51,439 nucleotides of DNA, from positions 1 to 51,439 of the forward strand of contig CAYYNP010000034.1 in assembly GCA_964472545.1 (NCBI GenBank), written 5' to 3'. Each line of letters begins with the position of its first letter. Positions within the stretch are counted from its first letter, which is position 1. The position numbers and the translations under genes are program-made. Below are positions 42,213-51,439 of the stretch, piece by piece. This stretch comes from CAYYNP01 sp964472545. GTDB lineage: Bacteria; Planctomycetota; Planctomycetia; Pirellulales; Thermoguttaceae. The notes beneath the pieces were generated by a model. The model was not told the origin of the DNA. It saw only the letters and a list, made by a program, of their open reading frames with translations, and searched no databases.

Positions 42213-44312
42213 CTAGTCCTCTTCCTCTTCCTTCATCGTCGCCTTGGCGATGATCTCCTGCTGGACGTTGCCGGGCACGACGTCGTAGTGGCTGAACTCG
42301 ATCGTGTAGCTGCCCTGGCCGCCGGTGATGCTCGATAGGCTGCGGGCGTAGGTGGTCACCTCGGCCAGCGGCACCTCGGCCGAAACGGTCTGCATGCCGC
42401 CGCCGGCGGAGTCCATCCCCAACACGCGGCCGCGGCGGCCCGACATGTCGCTGCTGATGTCGCCTACGTTGTCGCCGGGGATCGTGATCTCGATCTTCAC
42501 GATCGGCTCCAACAGCGCCGGCTTGGCGTCTTGGAAGACGTTGCGGAAGGCCATCGACGCGGCGGTCTTGAAGGCCTGCTCCGAGCTGTCGACCGCGTGG
42601 TGCTTGCCGAAGTGGACCTCGACGCAAACGTTCTGCACCTGGTAGCCGGCCACCACGCCCTTGGTCATGCGTTCCCGGAAGCCCTTTTCTACGGCCGGCA
42701 TGAAGTTGCTGGGGATCGTGCCGCCGACCACCGAATCGACCCAAAGGAAGTTGTTCGCTTCGTCGTAGTGGGGCGTCTTCATCGAGGCGAAGCGCTCCTT
42801 GGTGGCATACTCCTCGATGACGGTCCCCTCGGGCAGTGGGAACATGCGGATGTGGACCTCGCCGAACTGGCCGCGGCCGCCGGTTTGCTTCTTGTGGCGG
42901 TAGCTTCCCTCGGCGTTGGCCTGGATCGTCTCGCGATAGGGAATCTTGGGCTCTTTGGTCGATACCTCGACCTTGTCGCGGCGCTTGAGCCGCTCCTGGA
43001 GGATCTGCAAGTGCAGTTCGCTCATGCCGGTAATCACGGTCTCTTTGGTCTGGGCGTCGCGGTCGAGCCGGAAGGTCGAGTCTTCCTGCACGATCTTGTT
43101 CAGCGCGCCGGAAAGCTTGGCCTCGTCGCCGCGGCTCTTGGGCGTGACGGCCAGCCCGACCATCGGCGTGGGAAACTTGATCGACGGCAGAGCGGCCTCA
43201 CCCAACGTGCTGGCGGTCTCCAGTTCTTCCATCTTCACCACGGCCACGATATCGCCGGGGCCCGCCTCGTCGACCGGCTCGGTCTGATCGGCCTGGACGC
43301 GGAGCAACTGGCTGAGCTTCACGCCCTTGCGAGCGCCGACCACCGATATGGTGCTGTCTTTGGCCAGCGTTCCGCCGAACACGCGGATGAAGCTGAGCTT
43401 CTGCACGAAGGGGTCGATGCGGGTCTTGAAGACCTGGGCCACCAGCGGCCCTGAGGCGTCGGCTGCTACCGGCACGTCTTCGCCCTCGGCGGTCTGAGTC
43501 GTCCGCTCGATGCTATCCGGCGGCAAGGCACACATCGCCAACGCGTCGAGCAGTTCGTCGACGCCGGCACCCGTCTTGCCCGACACGCAGACCATCGGGA
43601 TCAGACTCCCTTCGGCCACGGCCCGGACGATCAGCCGCGAGAGTTCTTCATCGGTGGGCAGTTCGCCCTCGAAGTAACGTTCCATCACTTCTTCGTCGAC
43701 CTCGATGATCGACTCCAGCAGCGACTCGCTGATCTCGTTCGGATCGATCAGAGCGCCGGCCGTATCGTCGGGCACCTTCAACGTGCCGGCCACACCGCGG
43801 AAATCGGCCCCTTGGCCCAAGGGCACGTTCAGCAACACACAGGCCGTGCCGAAGACCTCCTTGATGCTCTCGATCAAGGCGGGGAAGTCGATGTTGTCGG
43901 AGTCCATCTTGCCGATCACGATCATTCGACCCAGGCCCGCCTTTTCTGCCTCGGCGAAGACCCGCCGTGTGTTGACCTCAATGCCCGACTGGGCGTGGAT
44001 CATGATCGCCGCAGTGTCCACGCCCCGCATGGCGCCGATCGTCTGGCCGATGAAGTCGGGATAGCCCGGCGTGTCGATCAGTTGGAAGTGTTTGCCGGCG
44101 TGGTCGAAGTGGACCAGGCTGGCCTCGATCGAGTATTGGTGCTGCTTCTCTTCGTCGTCGAAGTCACAGATGCTGGTACCGTCGTCGACGGCGGCCTGCC
44201 GGCTGACGGCGCCGGTGACGTTCAACAGCTTGTCTACCAACGTGGTCTTGCCGGCCGAGCCGTGTCCGCAAAGGGCAACGTTGCGAATGTCCGCGACTTG
44301 GTACTTGGCCAT
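42213..44312 (-). CDS. Elongation factor G-like translational GTPase (EF-G2 type)
   Basis: This 699-residue GTPase has the full EF-G domain order but belongs to the EF-G-like paralogue group. The G1 loop is GHGSAGKTTLVDKL instead of the AHIDAGKTT of housekeeping EF-G, and G3 is LIDTPGYPDFIG. G4 is VIGKMDSDNIDF, with Gly in place of the guanine-reading Asn of NKxD; G5 is SGKTGAGVDELL. Domain IV includes PKIPYRETIQANAEGSYRHK and GGRGQFGEVHIRMFPLPEG. The canonical fusA, usually beside rpsL/rpsG, is not here. The gene lies 51 bases after hisA on the same strand, with an AAGGAAA ribosome site. Its role may be in stress or recycling, which is inference. Confidence 0.9.
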   Translation of the reverse strand: MAKYQVADIRNVALCGHGSAGKTTLVDKLLNVTGAVSRQAAVDDGTSICDFDDEEKQHQYSIEASLVHFDHAGKHFQLIDTPGYPDFIGQTIGAMRGVDTAAIMIHAQSGIEVNTRRVFAEAEKAGLGRMIVIGKMDSDNIDFPALIESIKEVFGTACVLLNVPLGQGADFRGVAGTLKVPDDTAGALIDPNEISESLLESIIEVDEEVMERYFEGELPTDEELSRLIVRAVAEGSLIPMVCVSGKTGAGVDELLDALAMCALPPDSIERTTQTAEGEDVPVAADASGPLVAQVFKTRIDPFVQKLSFIRVFGGTLAKDSTISVVGARKGVKLSQLLRVQADQTEPVDEAGPGDIVAVVKMEELETASTLGEAALPSIKFPTPMVGLAVTPKSRGDEAKLSGALNKIVQEDSTFRLDRDAQTKETVITGMSELHLQILQERLKRRDKVEVSTKEPKIPYRETIQANAEGSYRHKKQTGGRGQFGEVHIRMFPLPEGTVIEEYATKERFASMKTPHYDEANNFLWVDSVVGGTIPSNFMPAVEKGFRERMTKGVVAGYQVQNVCVEVHFGKHHAVDSSEQAFKTAASMAFRNVFQDAKPALLEPIVKIEITIPGDNVGDISSDMSGRRGRVLGMDSAGGGMQTVSAEVPLAEVTTYARSLSSITGGQGSYTIEFSHYDVVPGNVQQEIIAKATMKEEEED

Positions 44313-44363
44313 CGGGCGTTTCCTTCAATTCGATTGACTTGACAATTCGTTCGATATATCGGT

Positions 44364-45077
44364 TCAACCCGCCGCGGCGATCGCGTCGGGTAACGTCAGG
44401 CTTCCCTCATATAGCGCCCGGCCAATGATACAGCCGGCCATCGGCACGGCCGCCAGCCGGGCCACGTCGTCTGCGGTGGTCACGCCGCCGGAGGCCACCA
44501 CCGGCACGTCGACCGCCGCTTGCATCTCGGCCATCGCGGCCACGTTGGCCCCGGCCATCATGCCGTCGGTGGCGATGTCCGTGTAGACGATCGCCGCGAT
44601 CGGCTCCTCGGCAAACTGCGCGGCCAGGTCGGTCGCCGCGAAGTCGCTCGTTTCGAGCCATCCGTCGGTGGCCACGCGGCCGTCGCGAGCGTCGATCCCC
44701 AAAACCAACCGGCCGGGGAACTTGCGGCACATCTGCCGGAACCAGTCGGGCTTCCGGATCGCCAACGTGCCGATCACCAGCCGGGCCAGACCTAACTCCA
44801 ACAGCTCGCGGATCGTCGCCTCGTCGCGGATTCCTCCGCCCAATTCGCATGGCACGCCGGTGGCTTCGACTATCGCCCGAACACTGAGCAGATTAACGGG
44901 TCGCCCGTCCTTGGCACCATCTAGATCCACCAGATGGAGCCGGTCGCCCCCCTGGTCGATCCAATGTTGGGCCATAGCGGCCGGATCGTCGCCGAAAACG
45001 GTCTCCCGGCCGTAGTCTCCCTGCCTGAGACGTACGCAGTTACCCCCACGAATGTCTATCGCCGGCCAGATTTCCAC
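44364..45077 (-). CDS. hisA: HisA: phosphoribosylformimino-5-aminoimidazole carboxamide ribotide isomerase
   Basis: This 237-residue TIM-barrel isomerase acts in histidine biosynthesis. The N-terminal IWPAIDIRGGNCVRLRQGDY carries the catalytic Asp in the first strand. LHLVDLDGAKDGRPVNLLSV and CELGGGIRDEATIRELLELG follow. The second half has AAIVYTDIATDGMMAGANVA with the second catalytic Asp, and VPVVASGGVTTADDVARL and GCIIGRALYEGSLTL with phosphate-binding glycines. The length is typical. GTG 45077 is the start that removes a non-family extension. No other his genes are nearby. Confidence 0.93.
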   Translation of the reverse strand: MEIWPAIDIRGGNCVRLRQGDYGRETVFGDDPAAMAQHWIDQGGDRLHLVDLDGAKDGRPVNLLSVRAIVEATGVPCELGGGIRDEATIRELLELGLARLVIGTLAIRKPDWFRQMCRKFPGRLVLGIDARDGRVATDGWLETSDFAATDLAAQFAEEPIAAIVYTDIATDGMMAGANVAAMAEMQAAVDVPVVASGGVTTADDVARLAAVPMAGCIIGRALYEGSLTLPDAIAAAG

Positions 45078-45219
45078 GTCCGCAACGCTCCTGCCCGCTG
45101 TCGGGCACCATGGCGAAACGGGTAATATGACACGGATTCGGCCCGGATGCAAGGAGGCTATGGTGATGACGAGCCAGCGTTGTCACGTCCGGGAAGGATG
45201 GATTTCCATCCGAATATAC

Positions 45220-45249
45220 TTGACAGCATTGTCGGCCATAGGCCATAAT
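45220..45249 (+). promoter_or_regulatory. Strong promoter upstream of the giant protein gene
   Basis: A consensus TTGACA (45220-45225) and CATAAT (45244-45249) are separated by 18 bases. If used, it gives a leader of about 310 bases before the ATG at 45569. Confidence 0.6.
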
Positions 45250-45568
45250 CACTGACAAGGTCCTCCGGGTACGCTCCGGCACGCCTTGGCGGATCTTATC
45301 AACGGTCGTGACAACGTACCTACGTATTAGTTCAGGCAGCGTAGCGCCGACGCGACGAACGATCACGTTTTGCAGCGGCAGATCTTCTTCGGCTCGGTGC
45401 CCTCTTCTCACGACACCCGAAGCTCAAGCGAGGGTTGCGGACCGTTTCTGTTTCGGCGCTCGGCGTCGATCTCCAATGGCGGCACACCCTGGAAGGTTTC
45501 GCTCGATAACCAAAGGAACGGCGAAAGGCAATCGAGGACTTTTCTTCCCACTTTTTTCGGAGAGTATC
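45250..45568 (+). other. Long leader region before the giant protein gene
   Basis: No gene is supported here. The stretch is 319 bases long and ends with a GGAGAG ribosome site about 6 bases before the ATG. A short inverted motif GTCCTCCGGGTACGCTCCGG sits near its start. I see no known riboswitch. Confidence 0.4.
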
Positions 45569-48500
45569 ATGAAGAGACTTATCGCGTGGCTGGCATTTTT
45601 AGTGGTGCTGTCGATCGGCGGCACGGCGCAGGCCGTTTGGTTTGGGCAGGACATCGGTCAGCCGGGGAATCCGGCATTCACCCAGCCGTTTGAGGAGCCC
45701 GCTCCGGGCACGTTCATCGTCTACGGCGGCGGCGACGACATTTACGGGAACGAAGACGAATTCCACTTCGTCTACGACGACGTGTCGCTGGCCGGCGACG
45801 CCGTGATTCAGGCCCGGATCACGGCACTCGACATCACCAACACGTGGTCGAAGGCCGGCGTGATGATCCGCGACGAGTTGACCGACGTCAGCGTGAACGC
45901 GGCCGCGGTTATCTCCGGCGATCCACGCATGTCCTTCCAGTATCGGGACGTCAACCCCGGCGGCACGACCCACATTACGACGGGCGGACCTCCCGTAGGG
46001 GATAAACCCTATTGGGTGCGGATGACCCGATTCGGCGACACACTGACCGGCTACCGTTCGCCGGACGGACTGAATTGGACGGCACAGGGCAGCATCGACA
46101 TCCAGATGATCTCGCCCTACATCGGCCTGGCCGTCACTTCGCACAACAACAACGAGCTTGCCCAGGCCACGTTCGACAACGTGTCGACCGCCCGAGCCGC
46201 CACCGAGTACACATGGCTCGGCGGCTCGGGAAACTGGAACACCTCGAACAAGTGGAATCCGGCCGGCGTGCCCGACGGGTCGAGCAAGGTGCTGATCAAC
46301 TCCGGCACGGTGAGCGTTGCCGGCGACGAAGCGGCCTTTACGTTGGATATGCGTGGCGGTTCGGTGAGCGTGGGTCCGGGCAGCAGCCTGGACATCGTAG
46401 GCAACCTCTACGCCGCCGGCAGGACGATCACGATGGGCAACGATTCGGAGCTTTCCTTCGAGTACGGCGGCGGTACGCTCGGCACGTTGACGTTCTCCGG
46501 CACGCCGGCCGTGCTGCCCAGCGGTACGCTTTCGATCGACAACTTGCGCACCACTAGCAGCGGTGCGGCCTTTGCGATCGAGGGCGGCGGCACGATCGAC
46601 GTCGGCTCCGTTTCCGTACGGCCCGACACGGTCTTCAACGTCAACGCCGGGAAGCTCATCCTCGGCGGTGCGAATCCCCTGGGAGGTTCCACGCAGGACG
46701 TGATGCTCGGCGGCGGCACAATCGCCTTGCGCGGCCGCGAGGCCCTGACGGACAACCTGGTCCGCTACGGGTTCTACGACAACGTGCCCAACAGCGAACT
46801 GAAGCCGATCGACGACGGGGCGATCAACGGCCAAAACGGCGGCGTGTGGGCATTGACACCCGATACGGCCCGGGGATGGACGGACGAGGTGTGGCAACAG
46901 AACGCTTTCGCCGACACGTACATCCAGATGTGGAGCGGTTTCTTCACGGCTCCCGAAACCGGCAACTACGAGTTCTACGTCCACGGCGACGACCACGAGG
47001 TCTTCTTCATGGACAAGAATCAGAACGGGGAGTTTGACGGCGTCGAGGAACTCGTTACCGATAACGCGCCTCCGGACGGCTGGAACACGGCCAAAACGGG
47101 CTTTATCGACCTGGTGGCTGGAGAGAGCTACGAGTTCGCCTTGGCCCAGCACGAGCAAGGTGGCGGCGACTTCGTGCATTTCGAGATCGGCCTACCCAGC
47201 GCCGGCGGCCGACAGCGGATCAACCCGAGCCTACCGTCGCAGGACGGTTGGTGGTCGGCCCCCGGCGTTCAGGCGGTCAATTTGCCCAATACCGACTTTG
47301 TGGTGACCGAAGACTCAGGCATTGAGGTGATTTCCGACGCGGACGGCACCTTCGGCACACTCACGCTCCGCAACGGCATCATCACGACCACGGGCCAGCC
47401 GATGAGCTTCGCTGCCACGGTCGTCGCCCCGGATGCCACGGCGGTCGGCGTCGACATTCGAGCCGAGACCGACTTCAACTCCATCGACGGCAGCGCCGCA
47501 ACGGGTCCGTTCCTCTTCTCGAAGGATGGGCCGCTGGCCCTGACCGTCGAGCCCGGATTCTTGAAAAACATGCAGAAAGCCACCCTCGACGCCCGCGGAG
47601 GCACGCTCGCGCTCAACGGCGAGGACGCCTGGGCCGGGGCGACCAAGGCGTCGATCTCCGGCGGCATGCTGGAAATCCGCGCCGGCGAGATCGCCGGAGC
47701 CGGCCTGACTGCGGGCTTGGTCGGCGCCTGGTTGTTCGATGAAGGCGCCGGCAACATCGCCATCGACAGCATGGGCAACGGCGACGGCACGATCACCGGG
47801 GCCGCGTGGGTCGACGATCCCCAGCGGGGATCGGTGCTCGATTTCCAAGACGCCGACTCGGTATTCGTCCCCGCCGGGCCGTTCGCGACGATCAACGAAG
47901 CGGTAACTGTCGCGCTGTGGATAAACGGCGACGCGGCAATTCAACCACAAAACGACTTCACCTTTGTGGCCATGATCGGCGGGGCCAGGGCGTTCGGCAC
48001 GCATATGCCCTGGAGCAACTCGCAAATCTACTGGGACGCCGGCGGGGCCCAGAGTTGCTGTGCCGACCGGTCGGCTTTCACCGTTCCCGCGGCCGACTTC
48101 GAGGGCCAATGGAACCATTATGCCTTCACCAAGGACATCAACACGGGCGAGATGAAGGTCTTCATCAACGGAGCCGAGCGGCACAACGCCGGCGGCCGTA
48201 CCATCCCGCTGGCCAACATCGACCGGATGTACATCGGGTCGAACTGGAACAACGGCGAGCACTACGACGGCATGGTCGACGAGTTCCTCCTCTACGACCG
48301 GGCTCTCAACGCGGCTGAGGTCTCCCAACTCTTCACCGAGGGGCTGGAGATACGCGACCTTCCGGCGGTCGATATGCTCGACAAGGAGATCTTCGTTTTC
48401 GAATCCGGGACCCTCAAGGCAAGTCCTTCCCCGCTGAACCTCGGCACGCTGACCATCTCCGACGGGGCCACCCTGACGACCGCGGGCGCCAAGATCAGCT

Positions 48501-51439
48501 TCACGCAGATCGCGTTTGAAGGCGACGGCGAGGCTGCGGTGGGCTTCACCTCGAACACCGACACCACGCTTACAGGCACCAACCCCATCAATGGCGGTGG
48601 ACGCGAACTGACGTTCGAGATCGACGGATCGGCCCGAACCATCGTCGACAAGGTCGGTGTCGGCCTGGAGAATACCATCTTCGAACTCTACGGTGGTGAA
48701 CTCGTCGGGCTGATCGACGCCGACGGCACCACGTTTGGAGACGCAACGCTCAGCTTCAACGGCGGCGGCGTCTTGCTCAGCAGCACCGGCGGCAATCAAA
48801 CGTACAACGAGCCGATGGCCTTGGAGGGCAGCGGCACGTTCACCGTCGGTGAAGTGCCCGGCGGAGTGAGCGACGTCGAGATTACCTACGGCAGCGAAAC
48901 GATTGGCGCGACCTTGGACAGCTTCGGCGTCTTGGGCTTCGAGGCCGACGACGGCTACACATTGCAGATCGACGGCCCGGTCGGCGGCGTCGGCGGAATT
49001 GCCGGCGACGGCGGGATTGTCAACCTCAACAACGTCGGCGCCAAAGACTACGCCGGCGGCACGATTGCCAACGAAGGCACGTTGAACGTCAACACGCCAC
49101 TGGCCAACACGTCGCACATTGAGGTGGGCGAAGCCACGATGGTGCTCAATGCCGACGTGACCACCAACGGCGGTCAACAGGTCGGGCTGATGGGGTCGAT
49201 CTTCACCGGTATCCCCCGTGACGCCTCGCACCTGACCCTCGACGGCGCCGCCTACTTCGGCTCCGGCATGCGGGTCTTTAGCGGCGACAAGGCCGGGACC
49301 GTCTTGACCGACCCGGCGCAGCATAGCACCTCGATCACCGGAACGACCCAGAACTGGACCTCGTTCCCCACGTTCGGCGGCAACATGGAGGATTTCGTGA
49401 CCGCTTTCAGCGGCCGTTTCATCGCGCCGGAAACCGGTACCTACAACTGGCACTGGAACAACGACGACCGCGGGCTGATGTACATCGACCTGGACGACAA
49501 CGGCATCTTCGAGAGCACCGAGAGCGTAGCGGCCTACGCCTGGAACTCCAACGGCAACGTCGACATGACGGCCGGTCAGGGCTACAACCTGATCTACATG
49601 GCCCAGGAGTTCGGCGGGGGCCAGAACGTCAACTGGTACTACACGCCTCCCGGCGGAACCGAAGTCCGCGTCGATCCCAGCCAGCCGGACCAGAGCAACC
49701 TCTGGGTTTCGCCGGTCAGTTCGACCACGTCGATCAACGAGGGTACGTTGGAGATCAACGCGGCACTCGACACCGGCACCGTGTCCGTCGGCAACGGCGG
49801 CACGTTGAACGTCAACGACGGCGGCAGCCTCGCCGCGACGGGAATCTCGATTTCCGGCAACGGCGAGGTCAACCTCAACGGGGGCGGCAGCATCACGGCC
49901 GAAACGCTCTCGATCATCGGAGGCGGCGTCTACGACACGCAAACGCCGTCCACCTTCCGCACGGTCTCGATGCGAGGCGGCGGCACGATGCTGACCAACG
50001 GAAACCGCGTCACCGTCAGCGAGAGCCTCGATGCTGGTAACTACTCGATCACGGTTGACCCCGGCGGCGACTTCAGCGTGATGGGAGCCGATCTGGCCGC
50101 CGGCATCGACGCGCTGACCCTCGGCGGCAACGTGACGTACAACGGCCCGCGGGCGCCAATCTCCTATTGGACCTTCGACGACGGCGCCGGCGATATCGCG
50201 GTCAACTCGGCCGATCCGACCCTCAACGGCACGTTGATCGACCTGGGTACCGGGACGCTTCCCGCCTGGACCAGCCGCGGCAAGATCGACGGGGCAATCG
50301 TGTTCGACGGCCTCGGCTACGTCGATCTGCCCGACGGCTACGCCGATTTCACCAGCGGCGTTACCGTGGCCGGCTGGATCTACCACTTGTCGTTCCCCAA
50401 TTGGGGACGCATCATCGATTTCGGCAACGGCGCCGGAGTTGACAACATCCTCCTAGCCCACCGAGGCACCTCGTCGGACGGCCGCTTCGAGTTCCACGAT
50501 TCGCCCGGCGGCACCGAGGCGATCGATCCCAACGGCGTCTTCACCACGTTCGGCTGGCAGCACATCGTGGCCACCTGCGACGACGGGCCGACCAACGGCG
50601 CGACGATGAAGCTTTATGTCAACGGTGACCTGGCCTTCGAACAAGGCGGCAAGAGCACGCCGGCGAACATCCTGCGGACCAACAACTACATCGGCGAGAG
50701 CAACTGGGACGGCGACGACTTCTTCCACGGCTACATGGACGAACTGATTATCTGGGACCGCGCACTTTCGGATCAGGAGGTCGGCGCTCTGCATATCGCC
50801 GGCGTGCTCGGCGACCCGGCTCCGGACTTCACTCAGGTGAGCCTCGGCGGCACACTGGACGGCACCGGTACGCTCAACTCCGATCTGACGCTCAACGGCC
50901 AGATCATCCCCAGCGGGCCCGACGGCGGCGGCTCCGGCACGATCAACTTCCGCGGCGAGATCCGCATGACGGAGGAAACGTCGACCATTTTGACGATGGA
51001 CCCGGCGGGTGTGAGCCAATTGGCCAATACGGGCAACTCGGACCTGGTCATCGGTGGCGAGTTGCAGTACCGCGTCGAGGGCGTCAACGCGGCCGACGAG
51101 GGCAAGGACGTCAGTGTGGCGATCGTCAATGCCGTGGCTGAAGGTGTGATTCAAGGCGAGTTCGATATCGTGCCACCCGGCAGCGCCGCAGCCCCGGCCC
51201 ACGTCGACCAGGGCGTGTTTCACAAGGGGTTGACCTACGGCCCTGCCTTTCCGCCGACCGATCCGCCCAGTTACTTCAACGTCGACGCCGCGTTCTACGT
51301 CGCCGGCGGTGGCGACGCCAACGGCGACGGCCGGGTCGACGGCCAAGACATCACGAACCTGATCACCAACTTTAGCCGGCCAGGCGACCCGGCCGACCGC
51401 ACTTGGCTCCAGAGCGACACGGCCGGCGGTATCTTCGGC
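45569..51439 (+). CDS. Giant secreted PA14/LamG multidomain protein with dockerin-like repeat (3' truncated)
   Basis: At least 1957 residues are open to the last base. A signal peptide (KRLIAWLAFLVVLSIGGTAQ, ending AQA) is followed by: a DUF1349-like beta-sandwich (about residues 20-215, with SKAGVMIRDELTDVSVNAAA); Gly-rich beta-strand repeats like those of autotransporters; a PA14-like domain (about 400-550, GFFTAPETGNYEFYVHGDDH); a LamG domain (about 715-920, LVGAWLFDEGAGNIAIDSMG); more beta repeats; a second PA14 (about 1210-1370, GRFIAPETGTYNWHWNNDDR); a second LamG (about 1530-1745, ISYWTFDDGAGDIAVNSADP); and a dockerin-like calcium loop GDANGDGRVDGQDITNLITN. The PA14-LamG pair is thus duplicated. 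It probably acts at the cell surface, perhaps binding carbohydrates. A sorting signal may follow beyond the window. Confidence 0.88.
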   Translation, partial: MKRLIAWLAFLVVLSIGGTAQAVWFGQDIGQPGNPAFTQPFEEPAPGTFIVYGGGDDIYGNEDEFHFVYDDVSLAGDAVIQARITALDITNTWSKAGVMIRDELTDVSVNAAAVISGDPRMSFQYRDVNPGGTTHITTGGPPVGDKPYWVRMTRFGDTLTGYRSPDGLNWTAQGSIDIQMISPYIGLAVTSHNNNELAQATFDNVSTARAATEYTWLGGSGNWNTSNKWNPAGVPDGSSKVLINSGTVSVAGDEAAFTLDMRGGSVSVGPGSSLDIVGNLYAAGRTITMGNDSELSFEYGGGTLGTLTFSGTPAVLPSGTLSIDNLRTTSSGAAFAIEGGGTIDVGSVSVRPDTVFNVNAGKLILGGANPLGGSTQDVMLGGGTIALRGREALTDNLVRYGFYDNVPNSELKPIDDGAINGQNGGVWALTPDTARGWTDEVWQQNAFADTYIQMWSGFFTAPETGNYEFYVHGDDHEVFFMDKNQNGEFDGVEELVTDNAPPDGWNTAKTGFIDLVAGESYEFALAQHEQGGGDFVHFEIGLPSAGGRQRINPSLPSQDGWWSAPGVQAVNLPNTDFVVTEDSGIEVISDADGTFGTLTLRNGIITTTGQPMSFAATVVAPDATAVGVDIRAETDFNSIDGSAATGPFLFSKDGPLALTVEPGFLKNMQKATLDARGGTLALNGEDAWAGATKASISGGMLEIRAGEIAGAGLTAGLVGAWLFDEGAGNIAIDSMGNGDGTITGAAWVDDPQRGSVLDFQDADSVFVPAGPFATINEAVTVALWINGDAAIQPQNDFTFVAMIGGARAFGTHMPWSNSQIYWDAGGAQSCCADRSAFTVPAADFEGQWNHYAFTKDINTGEMKVFINGAERHNAGGRTIPLANIDRMYIGSNWNNGEHYDGMVDEFLLYDRALNAAEVSQLFTEGLEIRDLPAVDMLDKEIFVFESGTLKASPSPLNLGTLTISDGATLTTAGAKISFTQIAFEGDGEAAVGFTSNTDTTLTGTNPINGGGRELTFEIDGSARTIVDKVGVGLENTIFELYGGELVGLIDADGTTFGDATLSFNGGGVLLSSTGGNQTYNEPMALEGSGTFTVGEVPGGVSDVEITYGSETIGATLDSFGVLGFEADDGYTLQIDGPVGGVGGIAGDGGIVNLNNVGAKDYAGGTIANEGTLNVNTPLANTSHIEVGEATMVLNADVTTNGGQQVGLMGSIFTGIPRDASHLTLDGAAYFGSGMRVFSGDKAGTVLTDPAQHSTSITGTTQNWTSFPTFGGNMEDFVTAFSGRFIAPETGTYNWHWNNDDRGLMYIDLDDNGIFESTESVAAYAWNSNGNVDMTAGQGYNLIYMAQEFGGGQNVNWYYTPPGGTEVRVDPSQPDQSNLWVSPVSSTTSINEGTLEINAALDTGTVSVGNGGTLNVNDGGSLAATGISISGNGEVNLNGGGSITAETLSIIGGGVYDTQTPSTFRTVSMRGGGTMLTNGNRVTVSESLDAGNYSITVDPGGDFSVMGADLAAGIDALTLGGNVTYNGPRAPISYWTFDDGAGDIAVNSADPTLNGTLIDLGTGTLPAWTSRGKIDGAIVFDGLGYVDLPDGYADFTSGVTVAGWIYHLSFPNWGRIIDFGNGAGVDNILLAHRGTSSDGRFEFHDSPGGTEAIDPNGVFTTFGWQHIVATCDDGPTNGATMKLYVNGDLAFEQGGKSTPANILRTNNYIGESNWDGDDFFHGYMDELIIWDRALSDQEVGALHIAGVLGDPAPDFTQVSLGGTLDGTGTLNSDLTLNGQIIPSGPDGGGSGTINFRGEIRMTEETSTILTMDPAGVSQLANTGNSDLVIGGELQYRVEGVNAADEGKDVSVAIVNAVAEGVIQGEFDIVPPGSAAAPAHVDQGVFHKGLTYGPAFPPTDPPSYFNVDAAFYVAGGGDANGDGRVDGQDITNLITNFSRPGDPADRTWLQSDTAGGIFG

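Noticed and set aside
44330..44363. CGATATATCG palindrome just after hisA as an operator for the EF-G-like gene
   Set aside because: It is only 10 bases and AT-rich, with no matching promoter at a fitting distance; it may be chance.
45040..45411. A 123-codon minus-strand frame upstream of hisA
   Set aside because: It overlaps the hisA start in another frame, crosses the promoter region of the giant gene, and shows no family features.
47315..50386. A very long open frame of about 1023 codons on the minus strand opposite the giant protein gene
   Set aside because: It mirrors the codon pattern of the giant PA14/LamG gene, has no signal peptide or recognisable domain, and is rich in Val/Asp/Gly/Arg as expected from the complement of a high-GC gene.

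Overview
The window is high-GC bacterial DNA and most likely comes from a planctomycete (Planctomycetota, probably close to Pirellulales). This is inferred from gene content, since no rRNA is present. The pointers are many secreted proteins of unknown function, a sulfatase, SGNH esterases, a Tat-exported hydroxypyruvate-isomerase-like protein, PQQ-propeller and TolB-propeller proteins, a membrane Hanks-type kinase, and a giant PA14/LamG protein ending in a dockerin-like repeat. Genes are packed on both strands in short operons. No tRNA, rRNA, CRISPR array, integrase or complete insertion sequence was seen.

Layout. 1-3457: 5'-truncated error-prone polymerase gene dnaE2 carrying two in-frame short-tandem-repeat insertions. 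3524-5628 (minus): PfkB sugar kinase and iron alcohol dehydrogenase with overlapping ends. 5845-9629: exported propeller-type proteins, then aroA. 9685-17210: a small zinc ribbon, a 1337-residue secreted protein, a frameshifted exported helical protein and two unknown exported proteins. 17412-18852 (minus): STAS protein and quinone reductase. 19083-23413: sialate O-acetylesterase-like protein, metK and two membrane proteins. 23463-24029 (minus): cobalamin adenosyltransferase-like protein lacking its N-terminal ATP motif. 24288-27581: TolB-like protein, URO-D family protein and Tat-exported isomerase. 27815-28564 (minus): SGNH esterase. 28984-29961: TPR protein. 29958-32883 (minus): TadE-TadE-TadG set. 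33294-35141 (minus): sulfatase. 35245-39018 (minus): a tightly overlapped operon of Ser/Thr kinase, unknown protein and MNN1-like glycosyltransferase. 39600-45077 (minus): exported unknown protein, EF-G-like GTPase and hisA. 45569 to the end: a giant secreted multidomain protein that leaves the window.

The most unusual content is between the genes. Several sequence-unrelated families of small bipolar hairpin elements share one layout. In four of the five families the hairpin is preceded by GTAG, the foot tetranucleotide known from REP elements moved by REP-associated (Y1/HUH) transposases. One family shows compensatory stem changes, another is nested inside a copy of a different family, and one copy supplies the stop codon of the PfkB gene. 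A second class of repeats, tandem 7-mers and 8-mers, has expanded inside dnaE2 in frame and at the end of the adenosyltransferase gene. The best candidate for an undescribed protein system is the kinase, unknown protein and glycosyltransferase operon.
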